Shown here piece after piece: positions 33,285-43,400 of a stretch of DNA of 64,000 nucleotides. Within the stretch, counting starts at the first letter, position 1, and each line of letters begins with the position of its first letter. This DNA comes from JACJXF01 sp038316435 (GTDB lineage Bacteria; Bacteroidota; Bacteroidia; Bacteroidales; GCA-2748055): positions 1 through 64,000 of the forward strand of contig JBBQAQ010000003.1 of the NCBI GenBank assembly GCA_038316435.1. The letters run 5' to 3'. Both the position numbers and the translations under genes were made by a program. Under the pieces are notes generated by a model that was not told the origin of the DNA, ran no database searches, and saw nothing but the letters and a program-made list of their open reading frames with translations.

Positions 33285-34291
33285 TGACAAAAATACGCGC
33301 AGCAATTACTGGTGTTCAGGGATATGTTCCTGATTACATTCTTACAAATGATGAGATTAGTCGAATGGTTGAAACCTCCGATGAATGGATCATGCAAAGA
33401 ATAGGAATTAAGGAAAGAAGGATACTTAGGGAAGAGGGTAAAGCCACATCTGATTTGGCCGTTAACGCTATTAAAGGTCTTTTGACAAAGACAAAAACCG
33501 ACCCAAAAGATATTGATCTTGTAATTTGTGCAACTATCACTCCAGATATGCATTTTCCGGCAACAGCTAATCTAATTGCAAACAAAGCTGGTTTAATAAA
33601 TTCATGGGGTTTTGATATTTCTGCTGCTTGTTCAGGTTTTGTTTTCGGACTTGAATCAGCGTCCAATTTCATTGAATCGGGAAGATATAAAAAAATTATT
33701 CTTGTTGGGGCGGATATGATGTCCGCAATTACTGACTACACAGACCGAACCACCTGCCCCCTTTTTGGTGATGGAGCATCTGCGGTTTTACTTGAGCCAA
33801 CTTTGGAAGAATACGGAGTAATAGATCATATTTTTGGTGTAGATGGCTCAGGTGCAAAGTATCTGCATATGAAAGCTGGCGGTTCTTTGCGCCCGCCCTC
33901 CCATGAAACTATTGATAATAAAGAACATTTTGTTTTTCAGGAGGGTCAAGCTGTTTTCAAAGTTGCTGTTTCTAAAATGGCTGATGTTTCTGTTGAAATA
34001 ATGCAGAAACACAACCTAAAATCGGAAGATATCGCATGGTTTGTTCCTCATCAGGCAAATATGAGAATTATTGATGCAGTCGCAAGAAGAATGGGAATCG
34101 AAAAAGACAAAGTTATGATCAATATTGAACGCTTTGGGAATACAACAGCTGCAACAATTCCACTTTGCCTTTGGGAGTGGGAAAATCAGCTTAAAAAGGG
34201 CGACAATATAATCTTATCAGCTTTTGGAGGAGGTTTTACCTGGGGTTCCATATACCTTAAATGGGCTTATGATGGTAGCAAATTTAGTTAA
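33284..34291 (+). CDS. fabH: 3-oxoacyl-ACP synthase III (KAS III)
   Basis: FabH condenses acyl-CoA with malonyl-ACP to start fatty-acid synthesis. The catalytic Cys is in SAACSGFVFGLE, His in WFVPHQANMRI and Asn in ERFGNTTAATIP. The 335-residue length is normal and the ending (GGGFTWGSIYLKW) is intact. It is the last gene of the yceD-rpmF-plsX-fabH operon; 150 bases separate it from the bactofilin gene. Confidence 0.97.
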   Translation: MTKIRAAITGVQGYVPDYILTNDEISRMVETSDEWIMQRIGIKERRILREEGKATSDLAVNAIKGLLTKTKTDPKDIDLVICATITPDMHFPATANLIANKAGLINSWGFDISAACSGFVFGLESASNFIESGRYKKIILVGADMMSAITDYTDRTTCPLFGDGASAVLLEPTLEEYGVIDHIFGVDGSGAKYLHMKAGGSLRPPSHETIDNKEHFVFQEGQAVFKVAVSKMADVSVEIMQKHNLKSEDIAWFVPHQANMRIIDAVARRMGIEKDKVMINIERFGNTTAATIPLCLWEWENQLKKGDNIILSAFGGGFTWGSIYLKWAYDGSKFS

Positions 34292-34441
34292 GCGAAACTA
34301 AATGTTTAGAAATATAGTTACCCTTAATTAGAAACCAATTGAATTATTATTCTTTTAAATATTAGCCTAAATTTAGATGATTCTATAACTATAATCCCGT
34401 ATTCATAATTATAAGCTTATCTTTAACGAATAAATCCTCAT

Positions 34442-34825
34442 ATGGCAAAAAGTAACGAAATGGAAAATCACGCTATAAACTTGATTGGAACAGGGACTAT
34501 TATTGATGGAAATATTGTTTCTAATGGTGATATTCGAATTGATGGTAGCCTTAAGGGTAACTTATCCACAAAAGGAAAAGTAATTGTTGGTGATACAGGT
34601 AAAATTAGTGGAGAGGTAAATTGTAAAAATTTTGAAGTTGAAGGATCCGTGGAAGGAAAAGTTGTTGTAACTGAACTCCTTTCATTGAGAGCCAAATCAA
34701 AAATACTTGGCGATATCACTACCAGTAAATTAGCAATCGAACCAGGTGCTGTTTTTACTGGTAAATGTGATATGTCTGGCATTAACCATAACATGAATGC
34801 AGCAAAACCAACAGAATCAAAATAA
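34442..34825 (+). CDS. bactofilin (polymer-forming cytoskeletal protein)
   Basis: A 127-residue bactofilin, a beta-helix protein that polymerises into membrane-associated filaments used in cell shape or localisation. The repeating IIDGNIVSNGDIRIDGSLKG, KVIVGDTGKISGEVNCKN and FEVEGSVEGKVV strands of the central domain are plain, and the poorly structured ends are short. Its last 29 bases overlap the start of the AtpZ gene in another frame, tying its expression to the ATP synthase genes downstream. Confidence 0.93.
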   Translation: MAKSNEMENHAINLIGTGTIIDGNIVSNGDIRIDGSLKGNLSTKGKVIVGDTGKISGEVNCKNFEVEGSVEGKVVVTELLSLRAKSKILGDITTSKLAIEPGAVFTGKCDMSGINHNMNAAKPTESK

Positions 34826-35036
34826 ATTCTCTGGCCTAAGTAATTATGGCCGTTACTCCGGATTAGCCTTTCAAATGATTGCTATAATTTTAGCTTTCGT
34901 TTGGATGGGAAAGAAAATTGACGAAAAATTTTTCCCTGGAAAAACTATTTTTATCATAATTCTTTCATTGATTGGGATCTTTATTGCATTATATGTTGTA
35001 TTGAAAGATTTTATCAAAATCAAAAAGAGAAAATGA
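34797..35036 (+). CDS. AtpZ/AtpI family protein
   Basis: A 79-residue protein with two transmembrane helices (about residues 20-38 and 46-68) and the AtpZ signature YSGLAFQMIAIILAFVWMGKKID. Members sit at the head of F-type ATP synthase operons and are linked to Mg2+ or assembly functions. It starts inside the end of the bactofilin gene, and its TGA overlaps the next ATG (ATGA). Confidence 0.9.
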   Translation: MQQNQQNQNKFSGLSNYGRYSGLAFQMIAIILAFVWMGKKIDEKFFPGKTIFIIILSLIGIFIALYVVLKDFIKIKKRK

Positions 35037-35422
35037 TCTTCAAAAGAATTCTTCTGAACTTATCTCTGATTCTACTTATTCTTGGTCTGATTTTTTTTGT
35101 TTTAAAATCCTTTTTTAGCATAGGAATCCCTTTTCAACAAGTAACTATAATACTATTGGGTTCCTATTCAATCAGTCTGATAGTTTTATTAGTTTTTCAA
35201 AGAGGTTCAATTCTAGGAGGGAAATCATGGCTTACACATACTCTCGCTGCTATTAGCATAAAATTTTTGTTATACCTGATACTTATTATTTTAGTCTTTT
35301 TTTTATCAAAAAACCGTAGTTTGGAATTTATTTTAACATTTTTTGTTATATATTTATCCCTTACTTCGTACTTGTTGCTTTCATTCTTAAAAATTTTGAA
35401 AACAAAAAATCTAAATAAGTAA
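35033..35422 (+). CDS. small membrane protein in the ATP synthase operon
   Basis: I do not recognise it by sequence. The 129-residue protein has about four transmembrane helices (approximate residues 8-27, 35-53, 70-92 and 98-120) and a short positive C-terminus. It begins in an ATGA overlap with the AtpZ gene and its stop is directly followed by the atpB ATG. The place between AtpZ and AtpB corresponds to AtpI in many operons, so an assembly or c-ring role is inferred from position alone. Confidence 0.8.
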   Translation: MIFKRILLNLSLILLILGLIFFVLKSFFSIGIPFQQVTIILLGSYSISLIVLLVFQRGSILGGKSWLTHTLAAISIKFLLYLILIILVFFLSKNRSLEFILTFFVIYLSLTSYLLLSFLKILKTKNLNK

Positions 35423-36487
35423 ATGAATCTGGTACCGGTTTTTTCGAAACAATTATTTTTTGCGTTATTACTTAGCCTTGTCATAACAAACTATGTTATG
35501 GCGTCTGACCACCCGGGGCAAAAAGAAAATGCTGCTAACGAAAAATTTGCTGCCGGTGAATTTATTATAGATCATATAAAAGATTCACATGAATGGCACA
35601 TTTTAACAAAAAATAATGGGGAAGCTGTAGCTGTATATTTACCTGTTATCTTGTATAGCCAGAACACTGGTCTACACTTTTTTATATCAAACAAAATTGC
35701 TCACGGTCAACATTTTAATAGCTTTAAGATATCGGAAGAAACAGGGAAAATAATAGAAATTAATGAAAATGGTGAGGAAATTGGAATTCCTTTGGATTTT
35801 TCAATTACAAAAACAGTGGCAGCAATGCTACTTGCTGCACTAACTATTTTATTCCTTTTTATTCGAATGGGGCGTTCGTATTCACATAATAAAAACATTG
35901 TTCCTAAGGGATTTAATGGCTTTTTAGAACCAATGATAGTTTTTATAAGAGATGAAATAGCTATTCCCAATATTGGTCATCATAAATATGAAAGATTTAT
36001 GCCATACTTACTCACAGCATTTTTCTTCATACTTATTAATAATATTATGGGGTTGATTCCATTCTTTCCATTTGGTGCCAACGTAACGGGAAATATTGCG
36101 GTTACCTTAGTACTTGCCCTCATTACATTTATAATTACCCAGATAAGCGGAACCAAAGATCACTGGAAACATATTTTTGCTACTCCAGGTGTTCCTGTGT
36201 GGCTTCTTCCAATAATGATACCTGTTGAGTTAATGGGATTATTTTCTAAACCATTTGCTCTCATGATTCGTCTTTTTGCGAATATTACTGCTGGGCATAT
36301 TATAGTACTTAGTTTAGTTAGTCTCATTTTTATTTTTAAGGCTTTATGGGTATCCGCTGTTTCGATACCGATGGTTTTGTTTATTGATATTCTTGAAATA
36401 CTTGTTGCTTTTCTGCAAGCTTATGTTTTTACATTATTATCAGCTCTATTCATAGGGCTTGCCGCAAAGGAACATCATCATGCATAG
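35423..36487 (+). CDS. atpB: ATP synthase F0 subunit a
   Basis: Subunit a forms the proton half-channels against the c-ring. The 354-residue Bacteroidota form has a signal-like N-terminus (LFFALLLSLVITNYVMAS) and an extra extracytoplasmic domain to about residue 130. The channel helices follow, with the essential arginine in PFALMIRLFANITAGHIIV. FVIL-rich helices reach the C-terminus (LSALFIGLAAKEHHHA). The gene follows immediately after the small membrane protein's stop. Confidence 0.95.
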   Translation: MNLVPVFSKQLFFALLLSLVITNYVMASDHPGQKENAANEKFAAGEFIIDHIKDSHEWHILTKNNGEAVAVYLPVILYSQNTGLHFFISNKIAHGQHFNSFKISEETGKIIEINENGEEIGIPLDFSITKTVAAMLLAALTILFLFIRMGRSYSHNKNIVPKGFNGFLEPMIVFIRDEIAIPNIGHHKYERFMPYLLTAFFFILINNIMGLIPFFPFGANVTGNIAVTLVLALITFIITQISGTKDHWKHIFATPGVPVWLLPIMIPVELMGLFSKPFALMIRLFANITAGHIIVLSLVSLIFIFKALWVSAVSIPMVLFIDILEILVAFLQAYVFTLLSALFIGLAAKEHHHA

Positions 36488-36514
36488 TTTTTGTTTAATT
36501 TAAATTTAATCGTT

Positions 36515-36718
36515 ATGACTGGAACATTAGCAGCTGTTGGTGCGGGATTAGCCGCAATCGGAGCAGGAATAGGAATTGGCCGTATTGGTGGACAAGCAAT
36601 GGATGCCATTGCACGTCAACCGGAAGCTGTTTCTCTGATTCAAACCAATATGATTATTGCAGCCGCCTTAATTGAAGGTGTTGCATTATTCGCAGTGGTT
36701 GTAGCACTTATTGCTTAA
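36515..36718 (+). CDS. atpE: ATP synthase F0 subunit c
   Basis: The 67-residue c-ring subunit begins at ATG 36515 (MTGTLAAVGAGLAAIGAGIG), preferred over an in-frame ATG at 36491. The polar loop is ARQPEA, and the proton-carrying glutamate lies in helix 2 (AAALIEGVALFAVV). The residues after that glutamate are Gly-Val, without the Ser/Thr seen in sodium-binding c subunits, so a proton-coupled enzyme is likely. A stem-loop follows its stop codon. Confidence 0.95.
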   Translation: MTGTLAAVGAGLAAIGAGIGIGRIGGQAMDAIARQPEAVSLIQTNMIIAAALIEGVALFAVVVALIA

Positions 36719-36725
36719 ATCGAAA

Positions 36726-36762
36726 AAAATATGCTTTCAACGGTTGGTTGTAAGCATATTTT
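36726..36762 (+). promoter_or_regulatory. stem-loop between atpE and atpF
   Basis: AAAATATGCTT (36726-36736) is fully complementary to AAGCATATTTT (36752-36762). Inside it CAAC and GTTG pair after one T-T mismatch, around the loop GGTTG. The hairpin starts 7 bases after the atpE stop. It may protect the 3' end of an atpE transcript or end part of the transcripts. Confidence 0.6.
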
Positions 36763-36786
36763 ATTTAAGAACTAAAATCAAAAATT

Positions 36787-37281
36787 ATGGATCTAGTAAC
36801 CCCTGGCATAGGATTAATATTCTGGACAACTTTTATCTTTTTTTTATTACTTATTCTTTTACGAGTATTTGCCTGGAAGCCTATTCTTAATGCTATCAAA
36901 AACCGGGAAGCAAGTATTAAGTCCGCTCTTGATTCTGCTGAAAAGGCAAAAGAGGACATGAAAAAACTTCTTTCTAAAAACGAGGAGATCCTCCAAAAAG
37001 CAAGGATTGAAAGAGATCTTTTGTTAAAAGAAGCTCGTGAAGTTAAAGAAAAGATAATAGCCGAAGCAAAGGATAAAGCTCAGTTGGAAGCTAACAAACT
37101 AATTGAACAAGCAAGATTAAGTATCAGAAATGAGAAAACTGCTGCAATTGCTGAAATTAAATCTCAAGTTGCTAATTTATCCGTTGAAATTGCAGAAAAA
37201 ATACTCCGAGAAAGACTTTCCCATTCTAAGGAACAAAGTGAATTGATCAATCGCATGATTGAAGACATTAAAATTAACTGA
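36787..37281 (+). CDS. atpF: ATP synthase F0 subunit b
   Basis: Subunit b anchors the F1 head to F0. It has one N-terminal transmembrane helix (about residues 8-28, IGLIFWTTFIFFLLLILLRV) and a long charged coiled coil (residues 35-164). The 164-residue length is normal. The gene follows atpE after a hairpin-containing gap of 68 bases and precedes atpH by 14 bases. Confidence 0.93.
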   Translation: MDLVTPGIGLIFWTTFIFFLLLILLRVFAWKPILNAIKNREASIKSALDSAEKAKEDMKKLLSKNEEILQKARIERDLLLKEAREVKEKIIAEAKDKAQLEANKLIEQARLSIRNEKTAAIAEIKSQVANLSVEIAEKILRERLSHSKEQSELINRMIEDIKIN

Positions 37282-37295
37282 GCGTAAACATTATT

Positions 37296-37844
37296 ATGAA
37301 CGACAGTAAAATATCAGTCCGTTATGCCAAAGCACTTTTTTTAGCTGCGAATGAAGCTAATGTGCTTGTTCAGGTTATGAAGGACCTTGAACTTATAATG
37401 AATTACTATGCATTAGATGATTTTCGCGCAGTTCTTGAAAGCCCTATTGTAAAGACTTCAGATAAAAAGAAAGTAACAGAAAAACTGTTTTCCGGAAAAA
37501 TTTCATCTTTAAGTACAGCATTTGTTGATTTGTTGCTTTCGAATAAACGAGAAAGTCACCTGCAACCAATTGCCCGAAATTTTAAATCTCTATTCAGAAA
37601 AAACCAGGGAATATTATCCGCTGAAATAACTGTTACTGAACCGGTTGAAAAAATTCAATTGGAAAAGTTCAGGCAATTACTAAAAAAAACTTTTAAGTCT
37701 GAAATTGAATTGGAGGAAATTATAAAACCTGCTATTTTAGGAGGTTTTATCCTTAGAGTAGACGATGAGCAATATGATGCTAGCGTTATCTCGGGATTAT
37801 CAAAAATGAAAAAACAATTATTGGAATCAACACTCGTAAAATAA
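37296..37844 (+). CDS. atpH: ATP synthase F1 subunit delta
   Basis: Subunit delta (OSCP) joins the stator b subunits to the top of F1. The 182-residue protein begins SKISVRYAKALFLAANEAN, a standard delta start, and ends with KPAILGGFILRVDDEQYDAS, the conserved C-terminal turn. It is spaced 14 bases from atpF and 9 bases from atpA. Confidence 0.93.
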   Translation: MNDSKISVRYAKALFLAANEANVLVQVMKDLELIMNYYALDDFRAVLESPIVKTSDKKKVTEKLFSGKISSLSTAFVDLLLSNKRESHLQPIARNFKSLFRKNQGILSAEITVTEPVEKIQLEKFRQLLKKTFKSEIELEEIIKPAILGGFILRVDDEQYDASVISGLSKMKKQLLESTLVK

Positions 37845-37853
37845 CATAATAAA

Positions 37854-39440
37854 ATGGCTGACATTAAACCTGCAGAGGTATCTGAAGTGCTAAAAAAACA
37901 GCTTCAGGGTTTTAAGACCAGTATCGAACTTGAAGAAGTCGGAACGGTATTACAGGTGGGCGATGGTATTGCCCGTATTCATGGTCTTTCAAAAGTTCAA
38001 TCAAATGAACTTATTGAGTTTGATAACGGTCAAAAAGCAATTGTTTTAAACCTAGAAGAAGACAATGTAGGAGCTGTATTATTGGGTGCTTCCGAAGAAA
38101 TTAAAGAGGGAGATACAGTAAAGCGAACAAAAAGAATTGCCTCGATTCAAGTTGGTGAAGGACTTTTGGGCCGAATAATAAATACCATAGGAGAACCTTT
38201 AGATGGAAAAGGACCAATAACAGGAACTCTCTATGAAATGCCTCTTGAACGAAAAGCTCCTGGTGTAATTTTCCGTCAGCCTGTTAAACAGCCATTGCAA
38301 ACTGGAATAAAGGCTATTGACGCTATGGTTCCAATCGGCAGAGGTCAAAGAGAATTGATAATTGGAGACAGACAAACTGGTAAAACTTCAATAGCTATTG
38401 ATACAATTATCAATCAGAAAGAATTTTTTGATAAAGGGGAACCTGTTTATTGTATTTATGTAGCAATTGGGCAAAAGGGATCAACTGTTGTTACTTTGGC
38501 TAAATTGTTAGAAGAATCTGGAGCAATGCCATATACGGTTATTGTTTCATCTACGGCCTCTGACCCTGCTGCCTTGCAATTTTATGCGCCGTTTGCAGGT
38601 GCATCAATAGGCGAATTTTTCAGAGATACCGGCCGTTCGGCATTGATAATTTATGACGATCTTTCAAAACAAGCCGTTTCATACCGAGAAGTTTCATTAT
38701 TACTCCGTCGTCCTCCCGGGCGAGAAGCTTACCCAGGTGATGTATTTTATCTTCATTCAAGATTGCTTGAAAGAGCTGCTAAAATCATTGATTCAGATGT
38801 GATTGCTAAGAGTATGAATGATTTACCTGAATCAATCCGTCATCTTGTTAAGGGTGGTGGGTCACTAACAGCTTTGCCAATTATTGAAACTCAGGCAGGT
38901 GATGTTTCAGCATACATTCCTACAAATGTTATCTCCATTACAGATGGACAGATCTTTCTAGAATCCAATTTATTCAATTCTGGAGTTCGTCCGGCTATTA
39001 ATGTCGGAATATCTGTGTCACGAGTTGGAGGAAATGCTCAGATCAAAGCAATGAAGAAAATTGCTGGAACCTTAAAAATCGATCAGGCACAATTTCGTGA
39101 ATTAGAAGCTTTTTCCAAATTTGGATCTGATCTTGATGCGGCTACAGTTGCTGTACTTGATAAGGGCTCAAAAAACGTTGAAATTCTGAAACAGGGATTA
39201 CACTCTCCTCTTAGTGTAGAAAAGCAAATTGCAATCATTTATTGTGGCACAAAAGGACTTTTAAGTAATGTTCCTGTTACGAAAATCAAAGAATTTGAAC
39301 GCGATTTTCTTGAACTGATGGAAACTAAAAATAAGGAAATCCTTAAAAGACTTGCTAAAGGAGAGATTGATGATTCAATTACATCATGTCTTGAAAATAC
39401 AGCTGCCGAGGTTTCAGCCAAATACAATACTAATAAATAA
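37854..39440 (+). CDS. atpA: ATP synthase F1 subunit alpha
   Basis: The alpha subunit carries the regulatory nucleotide sites of F1. The P-loop is GDRQTGKT (in LIIGDRQTGKTSIAIDTI), followed by the PYTVIVSSTASDPAALQFYA segment and the C-terminal catalytic-interface motifs (PAINVGISVSRVGG). Length 528 is normal. It lies between atpH and atpG, in the usual order. Confidence 0.98.
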   Translation: MADIKPAEVSEVLKKQLQGFKTSIELEEVGTVLQVGDGIARIHGLSKVQSNELIEFDNGQKAIVLNLEEDNVGAVLLGASEEIKEGDTVKRTKRIASIQVGEGLLGRIINTIGEPLDGKGPITGTLYEMPLERKAPGVIFRQPVKQPLQTGIKAIDAMVPIGRGQRELIIGDRQTGKTSIAIDTIINQKEFFDKGEPVYCIYVAIGQKGSTVVTLAKLLEESGAMPYTVIVSSTASDPAALQFYAPFAGASIGEFFRDTGRSALIIYDDLSKQAVSYREVSLLLRRPPGREAYPGDVFYLHSRLLERAAKIIDSDVIAKSMNDLPESIRHLVKGGGSLTALPIIETQAGDVSAYIPTNVISITDGQIFLESNLFNSGVRPAINVGISVSRVGGNAQIKAMKKIAGTLKIDQAQFRELEAFSKFGSDLDAATVAVLDKGSKNVEILKQGLHSPLSVEKQIAIIYCGTKGLLSNVPVTKIKEFERDFLELMETKNKEILKRLAKGEIDDSITSCLENTAAEVSAKYNTNK

Positions 39441-39462
39441 GTGCTAACCCTTAAAAAAGCAA

Positions 39463-40359
39463 ATGGCCAATCTTAAGGAAATAAGAACCCGTATTGAATC
39501 AGTTAGCTCAACCCGGCAGATAACCAGTGCTATGAAGATGGTTTCTGCAGCGAAGCTCAGGAGGGCTCAGGATGCAATTATACGAATGCGTCCTTATGCT
39601 GATAAACTTCAAATGATTATTGAATCAGTCGGGGATAGTCTAAAAGATGATGAGGATTTCATATATGTAAAAGAGGGCCGTGAAGTCAATAAAGTCTTAC
39701 TTGTTGTAATAACCTCTAATAGAGGGCTTTGCGGGGCTTTTAATGCAAATGTTTTCAAAAAAGCTGTTTTAGTTGCACATGAAAAATATGGAACTCAACT
39801 ATTAAAAAATAATGTTGATTTTTTTGTAATGGGTAAGAAGGCCGATGAATTTCTCAAAAAAAGAAAATTTAAGGTTGTAACCTCGCGAAATGACATTTTT
39901 GATCATCTAACATTTAATAATGTTTCAGAAATTGCAACAGGAATTATGGAACAATTTGCCGCAGGTAATTATAATCGAATACATTTGATTTATAATCAGT
40001 ATAAAAACGCGGCTGTCCAGATTCTTACTGATGAGCAATTTCTTCCTTTAAAGGTTACTGAAAAGCTTGATGAAGAAGGAAATATTTTAAAATCATTTAC
40101 TGATTATATTTTTGAACCCTCCAAAAAAGAAATGGTAAAAGAGCTTATTCCAAAATCTCTTAAACTACAGCTTTTTAAAGCATTACTTGAATCATACGCT
40201 TCCGAACAAGGAGCAAGGATGACTTCAATGCATAAAGCAACTGACAATGCAAGTGAAATGATTAAGCAATATAAGCTGGAATATAATAAAGCCCGACAAG
40301 CCAGTATTACTAATGAAATTCTTGAAATCGTAGGTGGGGCAAATGCTTTGAAAGGTTAA
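39463..40359 (+). CDS. atpG: ATP synthase F1 subunit gamma
   Basis: Subunit gamma is the rotor shaft. The N-terminal helix is NLKEIRTRIESVSSTRQITSAMKMVSAAKLRRA and the C-terminal helix includes ASEQGARMTSMHKATDNA, the conserved region contacting beta. The 298-residue protein ends this part of the ATP synthase operon; beta and epsilon are encoded 12 kb away. Confidence 0.97.
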   Translation: MANLKEIRTRIESVSSTRQITSAMKMVSAAKLRRAQDAIIRMRPYADKLQMIIESVGDSLKDDEDFIYVKEGREVNKVLLVVITSNRGLCGAFNANVFKKAVLVAHEKYGTQLLKNNVDFFVMGKKADEFLKKRKFKVVTSRNDIFDHLTFNNVSEIATGIMEQFAAGNYNRIHLIYNQYKNAAVQILTDEQFLPLKVTEKLDEEGNILKSFTDYIFEPSKKEMVKELIPKSLKLQLFKALLESYASEQGARMTSMHKATDNASEMIKQYKLEYNKARQASITNEILEIVGGANALKG

Positions 40360-40377
40360 TCTGTTTTGATTTATTAT

Positions 40378-40418
40378 AAAACCCGCATAGTTCCTGATAT
40401 AGAAACTTTGCGGGTTTT
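40378..40418. terminator. bidirectional terminator between atpG and carB
   Basis: AAAACCCGCA (40378-40387) and TGCGGGTTTT (40409-40418) form a 10-bp stem. T-rich tails follow it on both strands (TTTTGTATTT on plus; TTTTATAATAAATC on minus). It separates the convergent atp and carB transcripts. Confidence 0.8.
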
Positions 40419-40422
40419 GTAT

Positions 40423-43400
40423 TTACTTATATTCATCCCAGCTTTTAATTGATATTTCATCAATACTCATTTTACAGAAAGCAATTATAAACGCGCTTGC
40501 AAGTCTTGCGTTTGTAATCAATGGAATATTATAATCCACAGCGCTCCTGCGAATCATATAATCATTTGATAATTCAGTCTTTGTAAGATCTTTTGGTATA
40601 TTGATTACCAAATCTATCATTTTATTTTTTAAGTAATCAAGTGTATTTGGTTGTTTATCTTCATCTGGCCAATGCAAAGCTGTTGATTCTATCCCATTCA
40701 ATTTAAGAAAATTATGCGTACCATGTGTCGCGAACAGGTTATATCCCTTTTCTCTTAATAATCTGCAACTGTTGACCAATTCTACTTTCGACCTCATTGG
40801 ACCGGTAGATAAAAGAATATTTTTCTTTGGAATACGATAACCTGTTGAAAGCATTGCCTTTAATACCGCATCATAAAAATTATCACCAATACATCCAACT
40901 TCTCCTGTCGAAGCCATATCCACTCCTAAAACAGGATCCGCCTGCTTTAACCTAGAAAATGAGAATTGAGGTGCTTTTATTCCAATATAATCCAAATCAA
41001 ATATCGACTTTGCCGGTTTTTCCACTGGGACTTTAAGCATTACTTTTGTTGCAAGTTCGATTAAGTTTGTTTTAAGAACTTTTGATACAAATGGCATACT
41101 TCTGGACGCTCGCAAATTACACTCTATCACCTTAATATCATTATCCTTAGCTAAGAACTGAATATTAAAGGGACCTGTAATTTCAAGATTATAAGCCAGT
41201 TGGCGAGCAATTTTCTTAATCCTCCTGACTGTTTCAAAATAAATTTTTTGAGGGGGGAAAACCATTGTTGCATCGCCTGAATGTACTCCTGCAAATTCAA
41301 CATGTTCAGAAATAGCATAAGAAAACAATTCCCCGTCTCGTGCAACAGCATCAATTTCTATTTCTTTTGCCTGCTCAATAAATTCAGAAACCACCACAGG
41401 ATATTGCTTAGAAACATGTGCAGCCAGTTTTAAGAAGTGAACGAGTTCTTCGTTGTTAGAAACAACATTCATTGCTGCACCGGAAAGAACATATGACGGT
41501 CTGATAAGAACTGGGAATCCAACCTTACTAATAAACTCCTGAATTTCAGGCATACTCGTCATTTCCTGCCAACGGGGCTGATCGATCCCTAATTTGTCAA
41601 GCAAGCTTGAAAACTTATGCCGATTTTCAGCTTTATCAATTGAAACAGGAGACGTCCCTAAAATTGGAACATTCTGATTATGAAGCCTCATTGCCAAATT
41701 ATTTGGAATTTGTCCTCCCATTGATACAATTAGCCCTTTAGGATTTTCAAGCTCAACAATATCCATTACTCTCTCAAAAGATAATTCATCAAAATACAAC
41801 CTGTCACATACATCATAATCTGTACTTACAGTTTCAGGATTATAATTAATCATTATTGAACGATAACCCTCATCATTAACAGTATTAAGTGCATTTACAC
41901 TGCACCAATCGAATTCTACAGAACTTCCAATACGATAGGCTCCTGAGCCCAAAACTATAACTGATTTCATGTCGGACTGGAATTCAACGTCATGAACACT
42001 TGCTCCGTAGGTCAGATAAAGGTAATTTGTCTGAGCCGGATACTCTGCAGCCAGAGTATCAATTTGTTTTACATAAGGAACAATACCGAGTTTTTTTCTG
42101 TATTTTCTAACCTGTAATAATCCTTCTTCCATTTCAGATTCTTTAAGAATCATCCGTGAAAGCTGAAAGTCGCTGAAACCGGTTGCTTTTGCTTCCTTTA
42201 ACAAGGAATTTGGAAGCGCCTCAAGTGAATCATATTTTTCAAGTTCATTTTTGATTTTATAAATTCGCTCAAGTTTATGTAAAAACCAGTTATCTATTTT
42301 TGTGAGATCATGAATTTTCTTAATTGAAAGTCCTTTTTCGAAGGCTTTTTCAATTACAAAAATTCTCATATCAGTGGGTTCATTAAGCTCTCTTTCAATA
42401 TCTTCAAAAGTTAAATCGTGGTTCCCAACAAAGCCGTGCATCCCTTGCCCGATCATGCGCAATCCCTTTTGGATGGCCTCCTCAAACGTACGACCAATTG
42501 ACATAACTTCTCCAACTGACTTCATACTACTATCAATTAGTTTACTGACACCCGTAAACTTGTTCAAGTCCCAACGAGGAATCTTACAAACTATATAGTC
42601 TAAAGAGGGTTCGAAAAAAGCAGAAGTTGTTTTGGTAATTGAGTTTTTTAGTTCATGTAATCCGTAACCTAAAGCCAGTTTAGCTGCAACAAATGCCAAT
42701 GGATAACCAGTTGCTTTTGATGCAAGAGCGCTTGATCGAGACAATCTGGCATTTACTTCGATAACACGGTAATCCTCCGATTCTGGGTCGAGAGCATATT
42801 GCACATTACATTCTCCAACAATCCCTATATACCGTATCAGTTCTATGGCAATTCTCCTAAGTTTATGATATTCACTGTTAGACAGAGTCTGTGAAGGGGC
42901 CACAACTATACTCTCCCCTGTGTGTATACCTAATGGATCAAAATTTTCCATATTACACACTGTTATGCAATTGTCATATTTATCCCTGACAACTTCGTAT
43001 TCAATTTCCTTCCATCCCTTAAGAGACTCCTCAACAAGAATCTGATCAGAATATGAAAATGCTTTCCTTGCAAGTTGAACAAGTTCATCCATATTATAAC
43101 AGAATCCACTCCCTTGGCCACCTAATGTATAAGCGGCTCTTATTATTATAGGAAACCCTAATTCTGAAGCCGCTTTTTGAGCATCTTCAATATTGGTAAC
43201 AGCAATACTTTTCGGTGTAAAAACATTAATTTCTTTCAGCTTATTTACAAACTTTTCCCTGTCTTCAGTGTCCATAATGGACTGAATTGGTGTTCCAAGA
43301 ACACGAACATTATTGTCTTTTAAAATATTTTTTCTGAAAAGCTCGATTCCACAGTTTAAGGCTGTTTGTCCACCAAATGATAAAAGAATTCCATCCGGGT

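Noticed and set aside
36491..36514. An upstream ATG for subunit c adding eight residues
   Set aside because: Subunit c proteins start close to MTGTLAAVG; the extra residues follow atpB too tightly and have no counterpart.
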